The notes beneath the pieces were generated by a model. It was not told the DNA's origin and did no database searches. It saw only the letters and a list, made by a program, of their open reading frames with translations. Of a stretch of 33,354 bases of DNA, positions 1 to 6,359 are shown piece by piece (the first letter of the stretch is position 1; each line of letters begins with the position of its first letter). The stretch spans positions 1 to 33,354 of the forward strand of contig JAEDEG010000020.1 in the NCBI GenBank assembly GCA_016293435.1, given 5' to 3'. The DNA comes from Clostridia bacterium. Its GTDB lineage: Bacteria > Bacillota > Clostridia > UMGS1810. Both the position numbers and the translations under genes were made by a program.

Positions 1-869
1 CTCACCATCTGCGATGTAATTTCTTCTAATCAGCGTAAGAAGCCATACCGTATTACAAAAGTGAACCGTTTTGACCTTTATGAGCAAAAACAATTAACAC
101 GCCATCATCATAATCTGAAAGAAGAATTAAACATTTACAAAAACCGTCTTCAGAAATGCATTGATACTGTGTTTCCTGAATTCAATTCACTATTCAACTC
201 TAAATATGGAATTGTCTATATGAGTGTTTTGAAAACTTTTTCTTCTGCCGATGCTATTGCAAATGCTGATATTCGCAGCATTCGTAAATGCTTTGAATTT
301 TCAAAACAAGGAAGACGAATTTCCTTTACAGCAGAGAAGCTTAAAATGACTGCAAAAACTTCCATCGGCATACCTTCTGCTGCTGAGGAAATTCAGATCA
401 GACACCTTGTAAGTCAGATTGAACTACTTGAGGAACAACTTTCTGAAATAGACAAAAGGATAGAAGAGTTCTCCGTTCAAAATAACTCTACTATCCTTTC
501 AATACCGGGCATTTCTCATTTTTCCGGTACTTCTATTTTAGCAGAATTGGGAGACATTTGCAACTACCAAAAAGCATCTCAGATAATTAAATTTGCAGGT
601 GTTGCTCCTTACCACTACCAATCCAGTCAATTTACGGCAGAGCATACGGCTATTACGAAGAAAGGTTCACGGTATTTAAGAAAAACTTTGTATCAGATTA
701 TTGTACCGGTTATCTTCCATAACGAGATTTTCCATACTTATTACAACAAAAAGTTGGCTGAGGGCAAAGGTCATAGGTCGCTCATGGGCATTGCATCAGA
801 AAGCTCCTTAGAGTTATCTATCACCTTTTAACCACAGGACAACAATTCAGCCCTGAGCTTTTGGTGTAA
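1..869 (+). pseudogene. IS110-family transposase, 5' end outside window, frameshifted near the C-terminus
   Basis: The frame is open from base 1, so the N-terminal DEDD catalytic domain lies mostly outside the window. The visible part has the long helical middle and the C-terminal transposase_20 region typical of IS110 enzymes: IPGISHFSGTSILAELGD near bases 500-560, GVAPYHYQSS near 600, and KKGSRYLRKTLYQIIV near 660-710. In the present frame the protein stops at 829-831 after an atypical tail. If one base is restored near 798, the next frame reads ASRKLLRVIYHLL, the usual IS110 ending, and runs to a stop at 867-869. This points to a one-base deletion that alters the last ~25 residues. IS110 enzymes act with a bridge RNA encoded in a noncoding end of the element; none could be identified here. 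Family assignment is firm; loss of function is inferred. Confidence 0.87.
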
Positions 870-968
870 ATATGAAATAAATTTCCTTTTAAAATTCGCC
901 TTCTTTTGAGGGTTTATTTGTCATGCCATAAAATCCACAAATATTTATATTTTCAATGTTCATACCAG

Positions 969-1023
969 GCTAACTAAAATTATAAAAAAATTTCTAAAAA
1001 TACTTGATTTTTATATAGTTAGC
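969..1023. repeat. Inverted repeat with 8-bp perfect arms
   Basis: GCTAACTA at 969-976 is the exact reverse complement of TAGTTAGC at 1016-1023, with a 39-base AT-rich spacer. A second AT-rich hairpin (ATGATAT/ATATCAT) follows near 1030-1052. The repeats lie in the ~460-base noncoding stretch between the IS110 transposase and the next transposase relic. They may belong to the noncoding end of the IS110 element or to another decayed element. No gene was seen in 870-1330 on either strand. Confidence 0.5.
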
Positions 1024-1072
1024 TCCAAAATGATATTTTTATTATATATCATCTTGGAGGCTTCGTAAAGAC

Positions 1073-1098
1073 TTTACACAAAATCCGGGGTTGTCTCG
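1073..1098. repeat. IS-terminus-like sequence, copy 1
   Basis: TTTACACAAAATCC followed by GGGGTTGTCTCG resembles the terminal inverted repeats of some DDE insertion sequences: its reverse complement begins with a G/A/C-rich end and reaches TTTTGTGTAAA, a pattern known from IS256-like ends. A related stretch occurs in the same orientation at 6263-6286. The similarity extends upstream of both copies to a TATCAT.TTGGAG segment. The element family and which side the element body lay on cannot be fixed from the window. Confidence 0.4.
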
Positions 1099-1330
1099 AA
1101 TGTTATACCTTAAGCAGAGTCGGCAAACATCTAAAAATCTGATATACTCCGAGTTTGCCTGAATAAGGCACTAAAAGCTTCCGGTTTAATTGCTTGGAAA
1201 CTTTTAGTTAAGCCAAAAACGGCGATATTATGCTGTTTTTACGTTCTTGATAATTCGTACTGCATTGATAATTTATATTGTTGCTTTATATGTATTAATT
1301 CTCCGATTCTGTATAATTTTTTTGGTATTT

Positions 1331-1740
1331 CTATTCCGAAAGAAGTGCTATTGTGCAAATTGTCAAATGTGCGGTTATATGTTCAGGCTTACGCACATAC
1401 AGAGGTCTTATATTAAGGCTCATTTTCATCACACTGAACTCCTCTTCTATTTCAACAAGATTGTGATATATATCTGTAATTTCTTTATCCGACATTTCGG
1501 TTTCGGATGTAATGATAGAATAATAGACCGGTAAATTAAATTCATTTTTTAGTTTTTATAAGTCTATTATCGCTTTTAGCTTTTTTTAATCAATAATTTC
1601 GCCGGTTTTTTCGTTTAACAGTTCCTGATTTATGTATCTGCCAAGCATACCTGCTTCAATTTTGGTAATTTTGAAATTTTTCGGGGTATTTTGTATTGCA
1701 ATTTATATTTTGCACGCTTTGCTAATAAATATTGAAATTT
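1331..1740 (-). pseudogene. Decayed IS1634-like (IS4-superfamily) transposase fragment
   Basis: Read on the minus strand, bases ~1515-1331 encode YYSIITSETEMSDKEITDIY, then a segment like HNLVEIEEEFSVMKMS, then RPLYVRKPEHITAHLTIC. This is the conserved C-terminal block of IS1634-type DDE transposases (the Y-x-I-x-T-S-E and I-E-E-x-F region, then R-P-x-Y-V and H-I-x-A-H). The same frame upstream shows LLNEKTGEIID (~1590-1625) followed by two in-frame TAA stops, and a KRAKYK-like segment (~1700-1720) is in another frame. The block ends at a TAG at 1331-1333, well short of a normal C-terminus. It is therefore a multiply inactivated relic. The plus-strand reading of the same bases gives only a hydrophobic shadow. 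Confidence 0.75.
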
Positions 1741-1847
1741 CAGAAAATGTTGTATATAATATGTATAGGTGGCGGCATGCATATGATCATTGAAACTCCT
1801 CAAGCAGTATGATATGGTAAATATTTATGGAAGGTAAAACAGAAATA

Positions 1848-1876
1848 TTGACATTATTCATGTTGTGAGGTATAAT
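1848..1876 (+). promoter_or_regulatory. Perfect sigma-A consensus promoter
   Basis: TTGACA at 1848-1853 and TATAAT at 1871-1876 are separated by exactly 17 bases. Transcription would start near 1883, at or just inside the first codons of the HEPN-like frame that begins at 1878/1881. The promoter could therefore give a nearly leaderless transcript, or could mainly serve the rhamnosidase gene at 2285. Matching both hexamers and the spacer exactly is uncommon, and no terminator was seen before 2285. Confidence 0.7.
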
Positions 1877-1877
1877 A

Positions 1878-2189
1878 TTGGTGGACAGGCAGGTGCTTGC
1901 AAAATACAGAATCGGAAAAGCGGAGGAATGCCTGAGTTCGGCTGATGCTTTGATTGAAATGGAAGATTATCTTGCCGTGCTTAACAGGTCTTATTATGCA
2001 ATATTTCATGCAGTGAGAGCGACTTTGACCTTAGATGGAGTGGACAGGGAGAAACATTCGGGTGTTATCTCATTTTTTTTACAGAATTATGTTAAAATTG
2101 GAGTATTTGATAAAAAATACTCCGGTATCGCTCAGGAAGCGTTCGAGGTTCGGCAGGAATCAGACTACGAAGATTTTTATGTTGTTTAA
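1878..2189 (+). pseudogene. HEPN-domain protein, prematurely stopped
   Basis: The 103-residue product matches the small HEPN family usually encoded beside a minimal nucleotidyltransferase (MNT) antitoxin. It shows KAEECLSSADALIEMEDY, then NRSYYAIFHAVRA, KHSGVISFF and RQESDYEDFYVV. HEPN toxins carry the R-x4-6-H RNase motif; the candidate here is the RSYYAIFH segment. Family members are ~120-135 residues and continue after the D-F-Y-V-V block with a charged segment such as SKEEAE. Here a TAA (2187-2189) replaces that next codon, the frame then reads KEEFMSSA and stops again at 2214. A single nonsense change thus removed the C-terminal helix. The start is TTG 1878 or GTG 1881 behind a weak GAGG, inside the promoter. 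No nucleotidyltransferase gene is adjacent, so it is an orphan. Residual function is doubtful. Confidence 0.72.
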
Positions 2190-2284
2190 AAAGAGGAATT
2201 CATGTCCTCTGCGTAGTTAGATATTCAAAATAATATTTCGAAGATATGGAATGTTAAATCATAATTTTACATCTGGAAGGGTGA

Positions 2285-4246
2285 ATGGGATTGACAAACA
2301 GGAGAATTCATGAAGGAACAAATATTGCAGCAGCGCAGTTTTCAGAGGCGGCAAAATGGATTTGGCATGATACGCAGCTGAAAGAGGATGTTTACTGCGA
2401 TTTTTTCGATACTTATTCATACAATTCGGGGAGTTTAAAGCTGCTGATTTCGGCAGATTCCAATTATTGCGTGTATTTGAACGGCGAATATGTGGCGTCC
2501 GGACAATACCCGGATTTTCCTCATTATAAGGTGTACGATGAGATTGATCTTACACCTTTCAGTCGTGCGGGAACCAATCATCTTGTCGTAACGGTATGGC
2601 ATTACGGGGTCAGCAATATGTCTTACTATCCGGGACGCGCGGCATTAAGATATGAAATTTTAAATGACGGCGAAGCGGTATGCTGCTCAGATGAGCACAC
2701 GTTGTCACGGATGAATCCGTGCTTTCAAAACGGATACCAAAAGTCTATCACATCGCAGCTCGGATTCAGCTTTCTTTATGATATGAATCATGAGGATGCT
2801 TGGAAAAACGAGACGCTTGCGGGATTTTGCCCGAGCATTCTTGTGGAACAGGATTTGCCGATGCATTGCCGTCCGGTCAAACGCTGCACGGTTGGAGAGC
2901 CGGTGCAGACCGATTTGCTGAAAGCGGAGGAGAGCAGACATTTTCTGATGGATTTAAAGCAGGAAACCGTCGGCTACCTCTCGTTTCGGGTGAAATCGGC
3001 GGTGTCGCAGCGGATGACGGTCTGTTACGGAGAGCATCTTGCGGACGGTAATGTCAGGCGCAAAATCGGAGAGCGTGATTTCAGTGCGGAAATCGTTTTA
3101 AAGCCCGGAGAAAACACCTATACAAACTATTTCAGACGGTTTGGGTTAAGATATTTGGAAATTTTCTGTGAGGAACCGATTGAGGTGGACTATTTTACGG
3201 TTCTGCCGGTTGACTATCCGCTCAAAAAGGAAAAGAAAATTTTTGCGGATAAAACCGACCAAAAAATCTATGACACGGCAATCCGAACCCTGCAACTGTG
3301 CATGCACGACCATTATGAGGATTCACCGTGGCGGGAACAGGGATTGTATGCCTTAGACAGCCGCAACCAGATGCTGTTCGGGTATTACGGTTTTCGGGAA
3401 TATGACTTTCCGCGGGCAAATCTTCTGCTTTTCAGCAAGGACAGACGCAGTGACGACCTGTTATCCATCTGCGTGCCGTCTCAGAATCGGCTTGCCATCC
3501 CGTCTTTTTCGTTTTATTATATTATCGCGGTGCGGGAATACCTGCTGTATACCAAGGATATGACGCTGCTTGATGAGGTGTATCCGAAGCTGGTCGCCAT
3601 TACAGATGCCTTTTTAAAGAAAATGGAAAACGGCGGCGTTCCTATCTTTACGGAAGAATGCTACTGGAATTTTTATGAGTGGTCAGACGGCTTGGCCGGT
3701 TCTATCGGGAGCGTGGAGGAAAAATATTTTGATTCGCTCCTCAACTGCCTTTTGATTATGGCTCTGGAAGCGATGACGGTCATTTCGGATTTTGCCGGAG
3801 CGGAGCGGTGTTATGAGGAGTCGGTAGAGGAGCTCAGGCGGTATATCAGAAGTCATTTTTATGATGAGGAGAAAAGGCTGATTGTCGATAATGACCACTC
3901 CCATTCGTTCAGCGAGCTTGCCAATTCATTTGCAATCCTTGCAGGCGTTCTTCAGGGTGAGGAGGCGGAATATGCGGCAGAGCAGCTATGCACCGAAAAC
4001 AACGGATTAACGCCTATTACGCTGAGTATGCTGGGCTTTTTGTACGATGCGCTTTTAAAGGTGAATCAGGAAAAATACAAGGACTATATTTTAAAGGACA
4101 TCCGCAAAAGGTATGGTGCAATGTTGGACAAGGGCACCACGTCTTTTTGGGAAACGGAAAAGGGTGAAGCGGATTTTGATAATGCCGGCAGTCTGTGCCA
4201 TGGCTGGAGCGCCTTGCCGGTCTATTACCTGAATCGGCTGCTGTGA
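2285..4246 (+). CDS. Alpha-L-rhamnosidase, GH78-like
   Basis: The 653-residue protein has the layout of GH78 alpha-L-rhamnosidases, which hydrolyse terminal alpha-L-rhamnose from glycosides and plant or bacterial polysaccharides. An N-terminal beta-sandwich (about residues 20-200, with WIWHD and a YVASGQYPDFP lectin-like strand) precedes a second beta domain (~210-310) and the six-hairpin (alpha/alpha)6 catalytic domain (~325-650). The acidic motif EDSPWREQ (~345-352) corresponds to the family's D-x-P-x-R-(D)E region that supplies the general acid. The TTSFWE...LCHGW segment near 615-640 corresponds to the region holding the base and substrate contacts. There is no signal peptide, so the enzyme is probably cytoplasmic and acts on imported oligosaccharides. 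ATG 2285 follows GGAAGGG. The gene appears complete. It stands apart from the lyase locus, between insertion scars, and an IS-end-like repeat begins two bases after its stop. Confidence 0.85.
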   Translation: MGLTNRRIHEGTNIAAAQFSEAAKWIWHDTQLKEDVYCDFFDTYSYNSGSLKLLISADSNYCVYLNGEYVASGQYPDFPHYKVYDEIDLTPFSRAGTNHLVVTVWHYGVSNMSYYPGRAALRYEILNDGEAVCCSDEHTLSRMNPCFQNGYQKSITSQLGFSFLYDMNHEDAWKNETLAGFCPSILVEQDLPMHCRPVKRCTVGEPVQTDLLKAEESRHFLMDLKQETVGYLSFRVKSAVSQRMTVCYGEHLADGNVRRKIGERDFSAEIVLKPGENTYTNYFRRFGLRYLEIFCEEPIEVDYFTVLPVDYPLKKEKKIFADKTDQKIYDTAIRTLQLCMHDHYEDSPWREQGLYALDSRNQMLFGYYGFREYDFPRANLLLFSKDRRSDDLLSICVPSQNRLAIPSFSFYYIIAVREYLLYTKDMTLLDEVYPKLVAITDAFLKKMENGGVPIFTEECYWNFYEWSDGLAGSIGSVEEKYFDSLLNCLLIMALEAMTVISDFAGAERCYEESVEELRRYIRSHFYDEEKRLIVDNDHSHSFSELANSFAILAGVLQGEEAEYAAEQLCTENNGLTPITLSMLGFLYDALLKVNQEKYKDYILKDIRKRYGAMLDKGTTSFWETEKGEADFDNAGSLCHGWSALPVYYLNRLL

Positions 4247-4248
4247 AC

Positions 4249-4275
4249 GGCTCTTTGTCAATATGGGGTAAAAGT
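4249..4275. repeat. Direct-repeat copy 1, IS-terminus-like (GGCTCTTTGTCAATA)
   Basis: GGCTCTTTGTCAATA at 4249-4263, followed by TGGGGTAAAA, recurs in the same orientation at 5977-5991 followed by GTTTGGGGCAAAA. The shared 15 bases and the similar tail resemble the terminal repeats of ISL3-like elements, as far as I recall them. No transposase is adjacent. The rest of 4276-4436 shows no gene. Confidence 0.5.
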
Positions 4276-4436
4276 TAAAACGTAAAACAGATGAAACAGA
4301 TGCGGCTTTTGATTCGGGAGTAGGTGATATTCTTTTGGCATTGTGCTGAAATTTTCAAATATCCGCTTTTTGACGTACAGTTTAACATTGATTTTTTTGA
4401 TAAACTATGTTAGACTCTAGTCGATTAAATAGTAAT

Positions 4437-4465
4437 TTGACAAAGCTAAACTACATTTTTAAAAG
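4437..4465 (+). promoter_or_regulatory. Probable sigma-A promoter upstream of ATPase remnant and M14 peptidase
   Basis: TTGACA at 4437-4442 is a perfect -35 box. After a 17-base spacer TAAAAG at 4460-4465 matches four of six -10 positions. Transcription would begin near 4472, just before the ATG at 4478. Confidence 0.4.
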
Positions 4466-4477
4466 AGGACGCCAGAT

Positions 4478-4585
4478 ATGTTTATACGATGCAAAGATGA
4501 GTTAAATTTTTTAAATAAGCGTTATGAAAGTTATAAAGAAGAGTTTTTTGTTAAGAGCGTTATGATTGGTGTAGAGAGGGGATGA
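4478..4585 (+). pseudogene. N-terminal remnant of an archaeal-type AAA ATPase (ATPase_2/DUF234 group)
   Basis: ATG 4478 has a GAGG nine bases upstream and opens a 35-residue frame. It begins MFIRCKDELNFLNKRYESYK, closely matching the usual start of this ATPase group (M-F-I-G-R-E-x-E-L-x-F-L-x-x-R-Y). In the family this is followed within a few residues by a strand and the Walker A loop G-R-R-R-V-G-K-T. Here the frame instead runs into VKSVMIGVERG and stops at 4583-4585. The nucleotide-binding domain is absent, so this is the 5' stub of a deleted gene. Its stop overlaps an ATG at 4582 of the M14 peptidase frame (ATGA), so translation of the stub could couple to the peptidase. Confidence 0.6.
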
Positions 4586-4590
4586 TCGGA

Positions 4591-5631
4591 ATGGAAATAC
4601 CAAGCTATTGGAAAAGCACTTTGGAAGATATTGAAGCAGCTATGCAGAGCGTTACGCGTGGCCGTGTGAGCATTATTGGTCATTCTGCCGGAAACCGACC
4701 GATTTATATGGTTGAGTATGGCGAGGCGTCATCTCACGTGCAGATGGCAAACTATAGCTCAGCGTTGGGTGCCAAGCAGCTTGAGGTCTACAAAAAAAAT
4801 CCGCAGCCATGTATTTTACTATATGCTGCAACGCACGGTGCAGAATTTGAGGGTACAGTCTCGATGCTGAATTTAATCAGTCTCTTTGAAACGGGGGCAG
4901 ATTTGCGAGGAGAAAAGAATGAACTGTTGGCAAACTGGCCGCAGCGGGCTCATCTGATGCTGATTCCATGCATGAATCCGGATGGCCGAGCGCGTGTGGG
5001 TGTTAAAAGCGTGGTCGGCATGACGATTGGTGAATTTCGCCGTCTGGCACAGGGGGTTTGGAAGGATGGTACCATTTGTGATTGGCCGGACTGCAAAAAA
5101 TATCACCCGATTAAAGAATATGTCAGCTTTATGGGTGGCTATTTTAATGATGACGGTGTCAATTTAATGCATGATAATTTTTTTGTGCCAATGGCACCGG
5201 AAACACAGCATTTAATGCGTATTTGCTCAGAGAATGCACCTGACTTCGTATTGAGTTTTCATGGGCATGCAGGGTGCGGCGGTGGTTCGCTGATTCCGGC
5301 TGTGTTCGAACCGGGATGCGATACTGAGTACCTGGTAGAGCTTGAGGAACAGCTTATCCCGGCCTTTGAGCAGGCGGGGAGTTGGTTTGTTCCGAATGTG
5401 CGGCAGTCATGCCAAGGTGATATGCGAAGCTTTACACAGACGGATGCTTGTCATTTTTGTTGTGGAGCCATATCAACATTGTACGAAAGTGATCAGGGCG
5501 TGGTTAACAGAGAGAGTGACTATGCGTTGCTTGAAAACCGATATGACATTATATTGAATAGCCACATGGCAATATATAAGGCAGTTGAGAATTGCACACA
5601 AAAATGGTTTGTCACTGAAGCGCTACCATGA
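4591..5631 (+). CDS. M14-family zinc carboxypeptidase
   Basis: The 346-residue product has the M14 metallopeptidase pattern. HGAEFEG gives the first zinc ligands H82 and E85, NPDGRAR lies at 129-135, SFHGH gives the third zinc histidine (H224 or H226), and TLYESDQG gives the likely catalytic glutamate E299. M14 enzymes remove C-terminal residues from peptides; some bacterial members trim peptidoglycan stem peptides. There is no signal peptide or membrane segment, so it is probably cytoplasmic. The usual G-V-D-L-N-R-N-F motif is replaced by DDGVNLMHDNF, lacking the canonical arginine, so the substrate may be atypical. I prefer ATG 4591 because GAGAGGGG lies about nine bases upstream; ATG 4582 in the same frame is too close to that site but overlaps the preceding stop. 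The gene sits between two direct repeats, as if brought in or trapped with other fragments. Confidence 0.82.
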   Translation: MEIPSYWKSTLEDIEAAMQSVTRGRVSIIGHSAGNRPIYMVEYGEASSHVQMANYSSALGAKQLEVYKKNPQPCILLYAATHGAEFEGTVSMLNLISLFETGADLRGEKNELLANWPQRAHLMLIPCMNPDGRARVGVKSVVGMTIGEFRRLAQGVWKDGTICDWPDCKKYHPIKEYVSFMGGYFNDDGVNLMHDNFFVPMAPETQHLMRICSENAPDFVLSFHGHAGCGGGSLIPAVFEPGCDTEYLVELEEQLIPAFEQAGSWFVPNVRQSCQGDMRSFTQTDACHFCCGAISTLYESDQGVVNRESDYALLENRYDIILNSHMAIYKAVENCTQKWFVTEALP

Positions 5632-5732
5632 TGTATTTTGTAGTATTGCCAAATATGATAAAGAAGTGATAATGGGACTATCTTGAGGATCGCAGGATTG
5701 GATATATGTGCGAGAAATCCGTATATAGCTGA

Positions 5733-5912
5733 GAAAAAAGAGATGATTTATCCGGATTCAGATCTTATGACGTAAGATACAATAGGGTAAATTACGAAAT
5801 GGCACACAAAATCTACGAAATAGATGACAAACAAGTTGTTGTAATTCTTGCAGGAACAAGAGAAAATTTTTATGAAGAATTGAAAAGAATTGCAAAGCAG
5901 TATAAAGATTGA
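5733..5912 (+). pseudogene. RelE/ParE-superfamily toxin C-terminal fragment
   Basis: The frame is open from 5733 after a stop and ends at 5910-5912. The last ~45 residues read YNRVNYEMAHKIYEIDDKQ then VVVILAGTRENFYEELKR. This is the C-terminal beta-hairpin and helix of RelE-like type II toxins, which normally read R-V-x-Y-E-I-D-x-x-x-V-V-V-I-x-x-G-x-R-E-x-F-Y. The N-terminal helices are missing, no good start and RBS exist, and no antitoxin gene is adjacent. A truncated relic is the best reading. The only in-frame ATG (5799) would make just 37 residues. Confidence 0.55.
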
Positions 5913-5934
5913 TGATTAGTTAATAAACAAACAG

Positions 5935-5969
5935 AAAAAACTCAGAGTCGAAATGGCTTTGAGTTTTTT
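5935..5969 (+). terminator. Rho-independent terminator
   Basis: AAAAAACTCAGAG (5935-5947) pairs imperfectly with CTTTGAGTTTTTT (5957-5969) around a short loop and ends in a run of T. It lies 23 bases after the toxin fragment's stop. Confidence 0.7.
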
Positions 5970-5976
5970 GAATTTA

Positions 5977-6007
5977 GGCTCTTTGTCAATAGTTTGGGGC
6001 AAAAAAA
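5977..6007. repeat. Direct-repeat copy 2, IS-terminus-like (GGCTCTTTGTCAATA)
   Basis: The 15 bases at 5977-5991 are identical to 4249-4263 and in the same orientation, followed by a similar GGGG(C/T)AAAA tail. Together the copies bracket the ATPase stub, the M14 gene and the RelE fragment (about 1.7 kb). Confidence 0.5.
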
Positions 6008-6104
6008 TCTGGAAAATGAATAGCCTGTGCTGCCGCCGAGGGGCAAATCCACTCATAGCTTGAGATATTTTTCGCTGTCAGACTACCGCAGTAGCATAAA
6101 ATTA

Positions 6105-6214
6105 CCGTCAAATCAAGAGTAAAATGAACGCCCTCATACGAGGGCGCCCTTGACATGTCGTCAATTTTACGCTATAGTAAGCTTGCGGCTGAAAGCCTAA
6201 ATCCGGCTTTCAGC
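6105..6214. other. Strongly structured noncoding segment (nested hairpins)
   Basis: An outer near-perfect inverted repeat (AGAGTAAAATGAACG at 6117-6131 against CGTCAATTTTACGCT at 6159-6173) encloses a perfect GC-rich hairpin GCCCTC-ATAC-GAGGGC (6130-6145). A second perfect hairpin follows: GCTGAAAGCC (6188-6197), loop TAAATCC, GGCTTTCAGC (6205-6214). No T-run follows either one, so they are not ordinary terminators. Such compact paired hairpins occur at ends of mobile elements and in structured repeats; which applies is unknown. No gene was found in 5970-6359. Confidence 0.5.
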
Positions 6215-6262
6215 ACAATATTTACCTAGATTATATTATCATTTTGGAGTCAAATTGGAGGG

Positions 6263-6286
6263 TTACACAAAATGAGGGATTGCCCC
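6263..6286. repeat. IS-terminus-like sequence, copy 2
   Basis: TTACACAAAATGAGGGATTG followed by CCCC matches the stretch at 1073-1098 in sequence pattern and orientation, and both are preceded by a TATCAT.TTGGAG segment. It appears to be an orphan end of an insertion sequence; no transposase accompanies it. Confidence 0.4.
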
Positions 6287-6359
6287 TAAAAACCAGTCAG
6301 AATATGTCCGCACCCTCTTTTGGGGAACAACATATTAGCTTTTCATATCATCCTTTACA

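Noticed and set aside
1247..1534. Plus-strand 95-residue frame, hydrophobic and cysteine-rich
   Set aside because: It has no ribosome site and lies antisense to the IS1634-like transposase relic, whose minus-strand reading carries family motifs.
5937..6359. Possible small gene in the structured intergenic stretch
   Set aside because: No frame with a start, ribosome site and plausible composition was found on either strand.
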